Assembly (NCBI RefSeq): GCF_014267175.1
Contig: NZ_JACMTR010000002.1
Coordinates: 3,311,501 to 3,375,500 of the forward strand
Length of the DNA: 64,000 nt
Direction: 5' to 3'
Origin: Pseudonocardia sp. C8
GTDB lineage: Bacteria > Actinomycetota > Actinomycetes > Mycobacteriales > Pseudonocardiaceae
Shown: one piece after another, positions 43,547 to 52,413 of the stretch
How the letters are laid out: the number at the start of each line of letters is the position of its first letter
Position numbering within the stretch: the first letter of the stretch is position 1
Program-made: the position numbers and the translations under genes
The notes under the pieces: model-generated
What the model saw: only the letters and a program-made list of their open reading frames with translations
Database searches by the model: none
What the model was told of the DNA's origin: nothing

Positions 43547-44878
43547 GTGCTGCCACATCGGCGTGAGCTGCAGACCTACCCGACCGGTGCCCGACGGCGC
43601 GCGTTGCTGGCCGTCGCGATCCTGGCGTTGTTCCTCACCGCTTACGAGGGTCAGCTCGCCCCGATCCTGAGCCTGCTGCTCGCCGACATCGGCATGTCCC
43701 TCAGGATGTACGGCCTGATCACGGCCTCGTCGCTGCTCGTCGGCGCGATATCCGGCTACGTCGGCGGCCGGATCGTGGACCGCATCGGGCGGGTGCGGCT
43801 GATGGTGCCGTTCCTGTTCCTGTCCGGCCTGTCGTGCCTGTTCATGGCGACCGCGGAGTCGGTCGGCCAGTTCACCGTCGCGCGGATCGTGCTGGCCCTC
43901 GTCGAGGGGATCGCGGCCGCCGGGACCGCGCCGCTGGTCCGCGACTACGCACCCCGGATGGGCAGGGCCCAGGCATTCGCGTTCTGGTCCTGGGGCCGGG
44001 TCGGCGCCAACTTCTTCGCCGCCGCGGTCACGGCGCTGACCCTGGACCTGCTCGGCGGGACCTGGCAGGCCCAGCTCTACCTGATGACCGTCATCTCGCT
44101 GGTGGGCTCGGTCGTGGTCGCCGCGACGATGCGGGATCTCTCGCCGGAGGTGCGCCGGGAGATCAGGCACTCCGAGGAGGCGCACACGCGCCCGCCGGTC
44201 ACGGGCCCGGAGGCCGACGGCCCGCGCCCGCTGCTGCGCGACGGCACGGTGTGGATGTTCGTGGCGGCCATGTCGTCGCTGTTCCTGCTGCTCGGCACCC
44301 TGAACGCCTACGGCCAGATGCTCGTCATCGAAGCGCTCGACACGTCGGTCCGCTCCGCGTCCGCGATCGTGATGTTCTTCTGGGGCGCGAACCTGGTCGC
44401 CAGCCTCACGGCGTCGCGCTGGTCCGACCGGCTCCAGCTGCGCATCCCGTTCCTGCTCGCCGGCGGCGCGGGCTCGGCGGCGGCCCTCGCGGCGCTCGCC
44501 GCCCTGCTCCTGATGGGCGGCCGGGCACCGACCGCTCTCGTGATCACTGCGTTCGGCGGGCTCGGGATCGCGCTCGGCGCCGTGTTCGGGCCCTGGATGG
44601 CCGCGTTCTCCAGCTACGTGGAGGAGACCCACGTCGACGGCCAGGGGACCGCGTTCGGGCTGGAGCACCTGGTCAGCCGCCTCGTGGTGCTCGGCGCCGT
44701 GCTGCTCGCCCCGGGGATCGCGGCAGCGGCGGGATGGGCGGCCTGGACCGTGATGACGCTCCTGGCCGTGCTGGTGTTCGTCGCCCTGACCGTGGTCCTG
44801 CACCGGCGGGTGCCCGAGCGGACGGCACCGACGCCGTCCGGCACCTCGACGCCGGGCGTGCGCGATCGCGCGTCGTGA
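43547..44878 (+). CDS. Major facilitator superfamily transporter
   Basis: 443 residues with about twelve membrane helices in two halves. The A-motif-like loop GGRIVDRIGRVRLMVP follows helix 2, and a second copy ASRWSDRLQLRIPFL lies in the C-half; LYLMTVISLVGSVVVAATMRD ends helix 6, then a hydrophilic central loop. Substrate unknown; by context it may import the acid that the ligase activates. I start at the GTG at 43547 after GAGGAG; an ATG at 43529 is possible. Convergent with rarA. Confidence 0.9.
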   Translation: MLPHRRELQTYPTGARRRALLAVAILALFLTAYEGQLAPILSLLLADIGMSLRMYGLITASSLLVGAISGYVGGRIVDRIGRVRLMVPFLFLSGLSCLFMATAESVGQFTVARIVLALVEGIAAAGTAPLVRDYAPRMGRAQAFAFWSWGRVGANFFAAAVTALTLDLLGGTWQAQLYLMTVISLVGSVVVAATMRDLSPEVRREIRHSEEAHTRPPVTGPEADGPRPLLRDGTVWMFVAAMSSLFLLLGTLNAYGQMLVIEALDTSVRSASAIVMFFWGANLVASLTASRWSDRLQLRIPFLLAGGAGSAAALAALAALLLMGGRAPTALVITAFGGLGIALGAVFGPWMAAFSSYVEETHVDGQGTAFGLEHLVSRLVVLGAVLLAPGIAAAAGWAAWTVMTLLAVLVFVALTVVLHRRVPERTAPTPSGTSTPGVRDRAS

Positions 44879-44888
44879 GGCCCCGGCG

Positions 44889-46256
44889 TCAGGTGTGCCC
44901 GCCGCCCCGCACCACCCGGCGCAGCTTCGGGACCCGCTCGGCGAGCGTCCGCTCGTGGCCGCGGCCCGACGGCGTGTAGTAGTCGACCCCGACGACGTCG
45001 TCGGGCGGGTACTGCTGGCGCAGCACGCCGTCCGGGTCGTCGTGCGGGTACCGGTACCCGACGGCGTTGCCGAGCTTCTGCGCGCCCGCGTAGTGCCCGT
45101 CCCGCAGGTGCGGCGGGACGGCACCCACCTTCCCCGACCGCACGTCGGCCATCGCCGCGTCGATCGCGGTGATCACCGCGTTGGACTTGGGCGCCGTGGC
45201 CAGGTGCAGGGTCGCCTGGGCGAGCGCGATCCGCGCCTCCGGCATCCCGACGAGCTGGACGACCTGCGCGGCCGCGGTCGCGGCGGACAGCGCGGTCGGG
45301 TCGGCGAGGCCGATGTCCTCGGACGCGTGCACCATCAGCCGGCGCGCGATGAACCGGGGGTCCTCCCCCGCGACGATCATGCGGGCGAGGTAGTGCAGCG
45401 CCGCGTCCGGGTCGGAGCCGCGGATGGACTTGATGAAGGCGCTGATGACGTCGTAGTGCTGGTCGCCGGCCCGGTCGTAGCGGACCGCGACCTCGGTGAC
45501 GGCCCGCTCCACGGCGTCCAGGTCGATCACCGTGGACCCGCCTGCCGCCCCGAGGACGCCGTCGGCGGCCGCCTCCAGCGCGGTCAGCGCCCGGCGGCCG
45601 TCCCCGGTGGAGAGCCGGACCAGCGCGTCCTCCCCCTCGGGGGCGAGGGTGACGGCGCCGTTCAGGCCGTGCTCGGAGGCCACGGCGCGGCGCAGCAGCG
45701 TGCGCACGTCGTCCTCGGACAGCGAGTGCAGCTGCAGCACCAGCGAGCGGGACAGCAGCGGGGACACCACGGAGAACGACGGGTTCTCGGTGGTCGCGGC
45801 CACGAGCAGGACGAGCCGGTCCTCGACGGCGCCGAGCAGCGCGTCCTGCTGGGTGCGGGAGAAGCGGTGCACCTCGTCGATGAACAGGACCGTCGTCGTG
45901 CCGCTGCGGTCGCGGCGCCGGCGGGCCTCCTCGATGACGGCCCGCAGCTCCTTCACCCCGGCCGAGAGCGCGGACAGCGCGACGAAGTGCCGCTCGGCGC
46001 CGCCGGCCCCCGCCATGAGCCGTGCGAGGGTGGTCTTGCCGGTCCCGGGCGGGCCGTAGAGCAGCACGGACGCCGCCGCACCGCCCTCGAGCAGGCGGCG
46101 CAGCGGCGCCCCCGGCTTCAGGAGCTCGGCCTGGCCGACGACCTCGTCCAGGCTGCGCGGGCGCATCCGCGCCGCGAGCGGGGCGTCCGGGCGCGGGCCG
46201 GAGCCGGGTTCGTCCTCCGTCACGGGGTCGATGTCGAACAGGCCGTCGGTGCTCAT
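44889..46256 (-). CDS. rarA: Replication-associated recombination protein RarA (MgsA)
   Basis: 455-residue AAA+ ATPase that acts at stalled forks and on SSB-coated DNA. Walker [16 protein letters not shown], Walker [13 protein letters not shown], sensor [10 protein letters not shown], Arg finger region SRSLVLQL, and the tetramerisation C-domain ([30 protein letters not shown]). The gene normally lies close to alaS; here ~7.5 kb of accessory genes separate them. Confidence 0.96.
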   Translation of the reverse strand: MSTDGLFDIDPVTEDEPGSGPRPDAPLAARMRPRSLDEVVGQAELLKPGAPLRRLLEGGAAASVLLYGPPGTGKTTLARLMAGAGGAERHFVALSALSAGVKELRAVIEEARRRRDRSGTTTVLFIDEVHRFSRTQQDALLGAVEDRLVLLVAATTENPSFSVVSPLLSRSLVLQLHSLSEDDVRTLLRRAVASEHGLNGAVTLAPEGEDALVRLSTGDGRRALTALEAAADGVLGAAGGSTVIDLDAVERAVTEVAVRYDRAGDQHYDVISAFIKSIRGSDPDAALHYLARMIVAGEDPRFIARRLMVHASEDIGLADPTALSAATAAAQVVQLVGMPEARIALAQATLHLATAPKSNAVITAIDAAMADVRSGKVGAVPPHLRDGHYAGAQKLGNAVGYRYPHDDPDGVLRQQYPPDDVVGVDYYTPSGRGHERTLAERVPKLRRVVRGGGHT

Positions 46257-46295
46257 CGCGTCCAGCCTGCCAGGGCACCGGTCCCGGCAGGCGCG

Positions 46296-47411
46296 TCAGG
46301 GGCGGTCGATCTCGTCGGCCAGGACCGGGGTGTGCACCGGGTTGTACTCGTGGAACCGGTTCTCGGCGTAGGTCACGACCGTCGCCCCGGCGGCCACCAC
46401 GGCAACCGGGATGCCGATCAGCACGGTGCTCACCAGCTGCCCCAGCACAGGGCTCAGGGTCACGATCGGCCCGACCACCAGGCTCACGAGGAGGCTCGCC
46501 ACGATCGCGGCCACCAGCAGGACCAGCAACCGCCCGAGCACCGGGAAGAACCGGGGGTTGACCAGCGTGAACGCCCGCCCCATCCCGGCCCGTTCGACGA
46601 CGACGACGCCGAGCAGCGCGCCGGCGAACACGGTCGCCAGGTAGATGCCCGGCAGGACGAGGGCGAAGAACCCGAGCATCACGAGCAGCCCGGCGAGCAG
46701 CGACCAGCCGATCACCGGGAGGGCGCGGCTCCGCGCGAACGCCAGCGCCTGCTGCGGGGTGTAGGGCCGCTGCGCGGCGTCGCGGACGACCACGAACACC
46801 GAGGCCGCCTGCCCCAGGGCGGAGACCACCAGTGACACCGCGAACAGCAGCAGTCCGACCAGCAGCGTCCCGGTCAGGAATCCCGGGGACGGGAGGCCGG
46901 TCGGGTCGAGCCCGCTGGTGGCCGCGGTGTAGCCCGCCAGCGCAGCAACGGCGTTCAGGATCGCGATCGGGATGTAGACGGCCAGCTGGATGAGCGCCAG
47001 GGGCTTCCAACTGCGCTGCACCACGCCCACGATCTTGCTGAACCAGTCCCCGAACGAGAACGGGACGAGCGGGTCCGGGGACGTCCCGGACGGCGCGGCC
47101 GGGTACGCGGGATACCCGCCGGGGGCCGGGTACGCGTACGGCTGGCCGGTGGGCTCCGGTCCCCCGTACTGCTGGGCGCCGTAGTGCTGGCTGCCGTACT
47201 GCGGTGTGCCGTACTGCTGGCCCCCGTACTGGGGTGTCCCGTACTGCTGGCCGCCGTACTGCGGCTGCTGGCCGCCGTACTGCGGCCCGTAGGGCGGCGG
47301 CTCGTACCGCCCGCCGTGCGGCTGCTGGGCACCCGGCCTGTCCGGTTGCCCCGGCGACGATCCCCCTGCCCCCTGACGGGGGTCACCGCCCTGTGGCGGC
47401 TCATCACTCAT
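46296..47411 (-). CDS. Multi-pass membrane protein with Q/Y/G-rich N-terminal repeats
   Basis: 371 residues. Residues ~1-110 are low complexity, with near-identical repeats of PQYGGQQYGT type and Pro/Gly. Residues ~120-350 contain about six hydrophobic helices, with FSFGDWFSKIVGVVQRSWKPL as amphipathic entry and ERAGMGRAFTLV in a loop; this pattern resembles the membrane domain found in glycerophosphoryl diester phosphodiesterases. No catalytic motif is seen. The repeats are tandem in DNA too (47160-47290). Function unknown. Confidence 0.82.
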   Translation of the reverse strand: MSDEPPQGGDPRQGAGGSSPGQPDRPGAQQPHGGRYEPPPYGPQYGGQQPQYGGQQYGTPQYGGQQYGTPQYGSQHYGAQQYGGPEPTGQPYAYPAPGGYPAYPAAPSGTSPDPLVPFSFGDWFSKIVGVVQRSWKPLALIQLAVYIPIAILNAVAALAGYTAATSGLDPTGLPSPGFLTGTLLVGLLLFAVSLVVSALGQAASVFVVVRDAAQRPYTPQQALAFARSRALPVIGWSLLAGLLVMLGFFALVLPGIYLATVFAGALLGVVVVERAGMGRAFTLVNPRFFPVLGRLLVLLVAAIVASLLVSLVVGPIVTLSPVLGQLVSTVLIGIPVAVVAAGATVVTYAENRFHEYNPVHTPVLADEIDRP

Positions 47412-47634
47412 GCGGGCGCACCCTAGCCCTGAACCGGCGATCCGGGGCCGGGTTCGGCCACATCTCCCCACGATTCGTGATCCGGCCCCCGGTTCACCCG
47501 GTCTGCCGCGGCGGCGGGGTCGCCTCCGGACAGCCCCGCTCCCCTGGGCGCGACCCCGGATCGTCGACGGAACGCAACGCCCGCGACGCGCCGCGTCACC
47601 GTCCGGCAACACGCGCCGGGCACCCTCACGGGGC

Positions 47635-47856
47635 ATGGACACGATCCTGTGCTGCCCGCTCTGCACCCGTCTCCGCACCCCGGCCGACGCCCGCGGCCTC
47701 GACTGGAGCAGTCACCACGGCCCGGGCGGCCCCGTGTACGTCTGCGGTCCGTGCACCCGCGCCCACCTCGTCGACCTCGAGTGCGGCCTGCTGGACCCGG
47801 CCCGGCGGGTCCCGGCCGCGGGTCAGGTGCCCGCACCCGCCCGGCGGGCCGCCTGA
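47635..47856 (+). CDS. Small zinc-ribbon protein
   Basis: 73 residues beginning MDTILCCPLCTRLRTPADA. Two CxxC knuckles (CPLC and CGPC) about 27 residues apart are likely to bind one zinc. The C-terminal third is Pro/Arg/Ala. Not recognised; similar orphan zinc ribbons in actinobacteria are of unknown role. It sits between two minus-strand genes for Q/P-rich membrane proteins. Confidence 0.6.
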   Translation: MDTILCCPLCTRLRTPADARGLDWSSHHGPGGPVYVCGPCTRAHLVDLECGLLDPARRVPAAGQVPAPARRAA

Positions 47857-47868
47857 CCGGGGGCGCGG

Positions 47869-48489
47869 TCAGCGCCGGTGGTGGATGTCCTCGGACATCC
47901 GCACGACGGCGTAGTAGAACTCGAGCGTCACCCGGATCAGGGTCAGGTAGATCAGGAACGCGAGTGCGCCGCCGACCAGGGCCAGCAGCCCGACGCCGAT
48001 CCCCTGCGTGAACCCGGCGATCACGACGCCGATCCAGCCGATCACCAGCACGGCGGTCAGCAGGATGTAGAGGAACTTGACGACGTAGGGCGTCACGAAC
48101 TGGTTGAAACCGAAGTCGAACAGCGCCGTCAGCGGGTTCGACGGCGGCGGCGACGGGTTCGCGCCCGACGACGACGGGAACGGCGGGTAGCCGGGCGGCC
48201 GGCCCTGCTGCGCCCCGGCCGGGCCGGCGCCGTAGGGCGACTGCGCGTGCTGGGTCGGCTGCCCCTGCGGACCGGGCTGGCCCGGCTGGTTCTGCTGGCC
48301 GTGCTGCCCGGGCTGACCCGGCTGACCCTGTCCCGGCTGGCCCGGCTGGCCCGCCTGGCCGGGCTGGCCGTACTGCCCCGGCCCCTGCTGCCCGTACGGG
48401 CCCGGCTGCCCGGGCTGCTGCTCCGGCTGACCGTACTGATTACTCTCCGGGCGCTCTCCGGAACCGCCGAATGGAGGCTGATTGCTCAT
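47869..48489 (-). CDS. DUF4282 membrane protein with Q/P/G-rich tail
   Basis: 206 residues. Residues ~1-115 are Gln/Pro/Gly repeats (PGQ, GQP units), ending in PSSSGANPSPPPSNP. Residues ~118-205 carry two membrane helices, KFLYILLTAVLVIGWIGVVI and LLALVGGALAFLIYLTLIRV, followed by the DUF4282 end RVTLEFYYAVVRMSEDI. Function unknown. Same architecture as the protein 0.5 kb away, though not homologous in the membrane part. Confidence 0.88.
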   Translation of the reverse strand: MSNQPPFGGSGERPESNQYGQPEQQPGQPGPYGQQGPGQYGQPGQAGQPGQPGQGQPGQPGQHGQQNQPGQPGPQGQPTQHAQSPYGAGPAGAQQGRPPGYPPFPSSSGANPSPPPSNPLTALFDFGFNQFVTPYVVKFLYILLTAVLVIGWIGVVIAGFTQGIGVGLLALVGGALAFLIYLTLIRVTLEFYYAVVRMSEDIHHRR

Positions 48490-48618
48490 GGCTCGGGACG
48501 ATATCCCGGGCCACCGATAGTGACGCGATCCGGAACGCGATCGTGTCGTGCCGTTCGGCCGCCCGTTTCCCTCGTGGCACCGGGCGGACCGCGGCGGACG
48601 GGTCGTAGGGTGCGGGGC

Positions 48619-49134
48619 GTGCGGGAGATCCTCGAGTTGCTCGAACGCGACGCGTCCCTGAGCCACGCCACCGTCGCCACCATGCTCGGCCTGCCGGTGG
48701 AGGAGGTCGACGCCCGGATCGCCGACTGGGAACGGACCGGGGTGATCCGGCGGCACAAGGCCGTCGTCGACTGGGCCCGCTACGAGGACGGCGGCCCCGG
48801 CGTGGAGGGCGCGGGCCGGGCCGGCGCCCAGGTCACCGCGTTCATCGACGTCTCGGTGACCCCGGCCCGCGGGGTCGGGTTCGACGACGTCGCCGCCCGC
48901 ATCTCCCGGTTCGCGGAGGTCCGCGACTGCTACCTGGTCTCCGGCGGGCACGACCTGCGCTGCACGGTCGTCGCACCGGACATCCGGGCCGTCTCCGACT
49001 TCGTGTCGCACAAGCTGTCCACCATCGACCGGGTGCGGTCCACGGCCACCCACTTCGTGCTGGCGACCCACAAGCGCGACGGCGACACCTTCGCCGAGCC
49101 GGAGTCCGACCACCGCCTGCCGGTGACGCCGTGA
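48619..49134 (+). CDS. Lrp/AsnC family transcriptional regulator
   Basis: 171 residues. An N-terminal winged HTH (REILELLERDASLSHATVATMLGLPVEEVDARIADWERTGVIRRH) is followed by a RAM-type ligand domain (VTAFIDVSVTPARGVGFDDV ... GGHDLRCTVVAPD). GTG start; a TAGGGT box (48606-48611) ends seven bases before it, so the message may be leaderless. The stop overlaps the aminotransferase start (GTGA), so it probably regulates that enzyme in response to an amino acid. Confidence 0.9.
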   Translation: MREILELLERDASLSHATVATMLGLPVEEVDARIADWERTGVIRRHKAVVDWARYEDGGPGVEGAGRAGAQVTAFIDVSVTPARGVGFDDVAARISRFAEVRDCYLVSGGHDLRCTVVAPDIRAVSDFVSHKLSTIDRVRSTATHFVLATHKRDGDTFAEPESDHRLPVTP

Positions 49135-50285
49135 AGCCGCTCAACGAGACGATCACGGCCATCCCGCCGTCCGGGATCCGGCGCTTCTTCGACATCGCCG
49201 CGGAGATGGAGGACGTCATCTCGCTCGGCGTCGGCGAACCGGACTTCGTGACCCCGTGGCGGATCCGCGAGGCCGGGATCTACGCGCTCGAGCACGGCTA
49301 CACCACCTACACCGGCAACGCGGGTCTCCCGCGGCTGCGCGAGCTGATCTGCGCCGACCTGGCGTCCCGGTACGACGCGCACTACGACCCGGCCACCGAG
49401 TGCCTGGTCACGACCGGGGTCTCCGAGGGCCTCGACCTGGCGTTCCGGGTGATCCTCAACCCGGGCGAGGAGGTGCTCGTCCCGGAGCCCTGCTACGTGG
49501 CGTACCAGCCGTGCGTGTCGTTCGCCGGCGGCGTCCCGGTCGGGGTCCCGACCCGCGCCGAGGACGGCTTCCTCATCGACGTCGCCGCCGTCGAGGCCGC
49601 GGTCACCCCGCGCACCAAGGCGATCCTGATCGGCTCGCCGGCCAACCCGACCGGCGCGGTGCAACCGCCGGAGGTGCTGCGCGCGCTCGTCGCGCTGGCC
49701 GAGCGGCACGACCTCTACCTGCTGTCCGACGAGATCTACGACCGCTTGACCTACCAGGGCACCCACACCTGCCTGGGCGCGGTCCCGGGCGCCCGCGAGC
49801 GGACGGTGGTGCTCGGCGGGTTCTCCAAGGCGCAGGCGATGACCGGCTGGCGGGTCGGCTGGCTGGCCGCACCCCGCCCGATCGCGGAGCTCTGCCTGCG
49901 GGTGCACCAGTACACGATGCTGTGCGCACCGCACATCTCCCAGCTGGCCGCGGTGGAGGCGCTGACCCACGCCGAGGGCGACGTCGCCGAGATGGTGGCC
50001 GACTACGACCGGCGCCGCCGGGTGTTCGTGAAGGGCCTGCGCGAGATCGGCCTGGACTGCCGGGAACCGGAGGGGGCGTTCTACGCGTTCCCGAGCATCC
50101 GCGCGTCGGGGCTGGACTCGGAGACGTTCGCGGAGCGGCTGCTGCGTGAGGAGTCGGTCGCCGTCGTCCCCGGGGACGTGTTCGGCCCGTCCGGTGAGGG
50201 CCACATCCGGTGCTCGTACGCGACCGCGCTGCCGCAGCTGGAGCAGGCCGTCGAGCGGATCGGGAACTTCCTGCGCCGGCTGTGA
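49131..50285 (+). CDS. PLP-dependent aminotransferase class I/II
   Basis: 384 residues, fold type I. Substrate/PLP landmarks: ISLGVGEPDF, YTTYTGNAGLPRLRE, Asn in SPANPTGA, Asp/Tyr in LSDEIYDRL, Schiff-base lysine in GGFSKAQAMTGWRVGW, Arg in GHIRCSYA. The sequence type is that of aspartate/aromatic aminotransferases (MalY/PatA neighbours excluded by the motifs); the exact amino acid is undecided. Translationally coupled to the AsnC-type regulator. Confidence 0.9.
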   Translation: MKPLNETITAIPPSGIRRFFDIAAEMEDVISLGVGEPDFVTPWRIREAGIYALEHGYTTYTGNAGLPRLRELICADLASRYDAHYDPATECLVTTGVSEGLDLAFRVILNPGEEVLVPEPCYVAYQPCVSFAGGVPVGVPTRAEDGFLIDVAAVEAAVTPRTKAILIGSPANPTGAVQPPEVLRALVALAERHDLYLLSDEIYDRLTYQGTHTCLGAVPGARERTVVLGGFSKAQAMTGWRVGWLAAPRPIAELCLRVHQYTMLCAPHISQLAAVEALTHAEGDVAEMVADYDRRRRVFVKGLREIGLDCREPEGAFYAFPSIRASGLDSETFAERLLREESVAVVPGDVFGPSGEGHIRCSYATALPQLEQAVERIGNFLRRL

Positions 50286-50298
50286 GCCCGCGGCTCAC
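50282..50298. terminator. Short hairpin over the stop codons of convergent genes
   Basis: GTGAGCC (50282-50288) and GGCTCAC (50292-50298) with a three-base loop. It contains the aminotransferase stop; the SGNH hydrolase stop lies on the other arm. Confidence 0.5.
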
Positions 50299-51134
50299 CG
50301 CAGCCGTGCACCCTCCGCCACCCCGCGGAGCATCACCGGGCCGAGGTCGCGGCCGCGCCGGCACAGCCACGGCACGCCCTTGACGACCAGCCACGCCCCG
50401 CGGTGCCACGCGGTCACCTCCCGGCCGCCCTCGGGTGCCAGCCCGACCGTGCCGGGCACCGCCCAGCCGCGGGCCGCGAGCAGCTCGGCCATCCCCCGGG
50501 CGAGCAGCCGGTGTCCCAGCTCGGACGGGTGCAGCCGGTCGACGCTCCAGGCTGCGGCCTCGTAGGAGGCCGGCACGTCCAGGTCGAGCACGCCCACCGG
50601 GATCCCCGCGTCGGCGACCGCGCCGTCGAGCGCCGCGTTGAGCGCCGCGATCCGGGCCGCCAGTGCCCGGCGCAGCACGGCCGGCAGCCGGAACACCCGG
50701 GTGTGGTCGTGGAACCGGACCAGCAGCACGGTCACCCCGGCCCGGCCCAGCAGGTCGAGGGCCTCGGCACAGTCCCGGCGGAGCGCCGCCGGGTCGAAGT
50801 CCGAGCGCATCGTGTCGTTCATGCCCGCGCACAGCACGACGACGTCGGGGCGGGCGGCCGCAGCCGCCGGGACCTGCTCGTGCCGGGTGGCGGCCATCCG
50901 GGCGCCGGTGCGCGCGTGGTTGTCGAGGCGGACGTGCCCGTCCGGGCGGGACGGGTCGGACAGGGCGTCCCGCAGCAGCGGGCCGAACCCCCGCCAGCCG
51001 CCGCCGGGCCGGGGGTCTCCCAGCCCGACGGCGGTGGAGTCGCCCAGCACGACCAGGTGCCGGACGGGGCGCCCGCTCCCCGGCGGGGTGGCGCGGGTAC
51101 GGGCGGGATCGGCGACGGTGGTGGACGCGATCAC
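50295..51134 (-). CDS. SGNH/GDSL hydrolase
   Basis: 279 residues. Catalytic blocks: Ser in VVLGDSTAVGLG, Gly-region NHARTGARMAA, Asn in CAGMNDTMR, Asp-His in DRLHPSELGHRL. No signal peptide, so probably a cytoplasmic esterase. The last ~50 residues (WHRGAWLVVKGVPWLCRRGRDLGP) are a basic extension that occurs in actinobacterial relatives. The start is the GTG at 51132-51134; another GTG three codons up is possible. Confidence 0.87.
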   Translation of the reverse strand: MIASTTVADPARTRATPPGSGRPVRHLVVLGDSTAVGLGDPRPGGGWRGFGPLLRDALSDPSRPDGHVRLDNHARTGARMAATRHEQVPAAAAARPDVVVLCAGMNDTMRSDFDPAALRRDCAEALDLLGRAGVTVLLVRFHDHTRVFRLPAVLRRALAARIAALNAALDGAVADAGIPVGVLDLDVPASYEAAAWSVDRLHPSELGHRLLARGMAELLAARGWAVPGTVGLAPEGGREVTAWHRGAWLVVKGVPWLCRRGRDLGPVMLRGVAEGARLR

Positions 51135-51191
51135 GGGGCGCACGCGCCCACGATCACCCGCCGGCCCTCCGCGGGGGTGTGCAGCCGGTGA

Positions 51192-51212
51192 CGCGTCCCG
51201 GACCGGGACGCG
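51192..51212 (-). terminator. Terminator of the aspS operon
   Basis: Perfect 9-bp stem CGCGTCCCG (51192-51200) / CGGGACGCG (51204-51212), loop GAC, five bases after the stop of the kinase-like gene. Confidence 0.75.
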
Positions 51213-51217
51213 AACAG

Positions 51218-52402
51218 TTACCGGTCGGGCACCCGGAACGCCGGGAACACCGGGAGCTCGGACGGCGCGTCCGGGAACCGGGCGTCCAGCGCGTCGACGA
51301 CGGCGCCCGCCAGGTCCGCGGTCGCCGGCCGTTCGGTGTCCGCCGCGACCGCGGCCAGCCCGCGCCAGTAGTGCCGCAGCGCGGTGGAGATCCGCGGGGA
51401 CCGGCCGGCGTCGGCGCCGATCGGGCCGTCCCGGTGCAGCAACCGGGGCAGCAGCAGCCAGGTCGACCACCACACCCACAGCAGGTGCGCGTCACCGAGC
51501 CGGGACTCGAGCACCTCCGGGTCGTCGAGCTCGGGCCACACCGGGGTGACCTCGGCCCGCCAGGCGTCGAGCATCTGGGTCGCCACCGGCGCGGGCAGCG
51601 CGAAGCTGGCCGCGCAGGCGGGGAACGGGAGGCGGACGTAGGCGGCGTCCAGCACGACGTCCCGGAAGCAGCCCCACTCGAAGTCGACGAACCGGACCCC
51701 GCGGCTGGTGACCAGGTTGTTGTCCGGGCAGGTGTCGGACGGGCTGAACGCCCGGAACCCGGTCCCGCCGAGCAGCCGGACCCCACCGTGCGCCTCCAGC
51801 ACCGCCAGGTCGGGCACGTGGACGCCGAGGGCGTCGGCGAGCAGGTCCGGGAGCCCGGCGAGCGCGGCGCGGGCCTGGTCTGCGACCGGGTCCCGGCGGA
51901 CCTTCTCGCCGAGGCGGCGCAGCAGCGCCCCGAAGTCGCCCTCCCGCCCGGCGGTCGCCGCCTGCATCCGGCCCAGGCCGCGCGCCCAGCCGAGCAGGCA
52001 GGTGCGGGCGGCCTCCCGGTCCGGGCCGAACAGCTTGTCGGCGAGCGTCATGCTGCGGCCCAGGTCCTCGAGCACGAGCAGCCGCTGGTCCGGGTCGTGC
52101 GCGATGATCACGGGGCTGGGCCGGACGTCGGCGGGCAGCGCGGTGAACAGCTGGCAGGACGCCACCTCGTAGCGGAACGGGTCGGAGGGCCCGGGGACGT
52201 CCTGGTACTGCTTGATGACGACGCTGCGCCGGTCCGAGAAGGGGTTCTGCGCCATCCGGGCCCGGGCCACGACCGAGCTGCCGCTCCCGCCGAGGTCCTC
52301 CGGTTCGGAGAGTTCCACCTCCGAGCCCGCCCGCCGGGACAGCAGCCGCGCGGCGCCGGCCACCGCCGCGACCGCGCCGGGAGTCGCCTGCGGATCGGTC
52401 AT
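51218..52402 (-). CDS. Aminoglycoside phosphotransferase/kinase-like fold protein
   Basis: 394 residues. N-lobe with ELSEPEDLGGSGSSVVARARM (nucleotide loop) and VVIKQYQD (lysine). The catalytic-loop equivalent is FSPSDTCPDNNLV: the Asp and metal-binding Asn of HxDxxxxN are present but the His is Ser. The DFG equivalent is VRFVDFEWG. It may phosphorylate a small molecule, or be a degenerate kinase. Third gene of aspS-DUF389-this, 11 bases after the DUF389 gene, closed by a hairpin. Confidence 0.75.
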   Translation of the reverse strand: MTDPQATPGAVAAVAGAARLLSRRAGSEVELSEPEDLGGSGSSVVARARMAQNPFSDRRSVVIKQYQDVPGPSDPFRYEVASCQLFTALPADVRPSPVIIAHDPDQRLLVLEDLGRSMTLADKLFGPDREAARTCLLGWARGLGRMQAATAGREGDFGALLRRLGEKVRRDPVADQARAALAGLPDLLADALGVHVPDLAVLEAHGGVRLLGGTGFRAFSPSDTCPDNNLVTSRGVRFVDFEWGCFRDVVLDAAYVRLPFPACAASFALPAPVATQMLDAWRAEVTPVWPELDDPEVLESRLGDAHLLWVWWSTWLLLPRLLHRDGPIGADAGRSPRISTALRHYWRGLAAVAADTERPATADLAGAVVDALDARFPDAPSELPVFPAFRVPDR

Positions 52403-52413
52403 CGGAGGAGACC

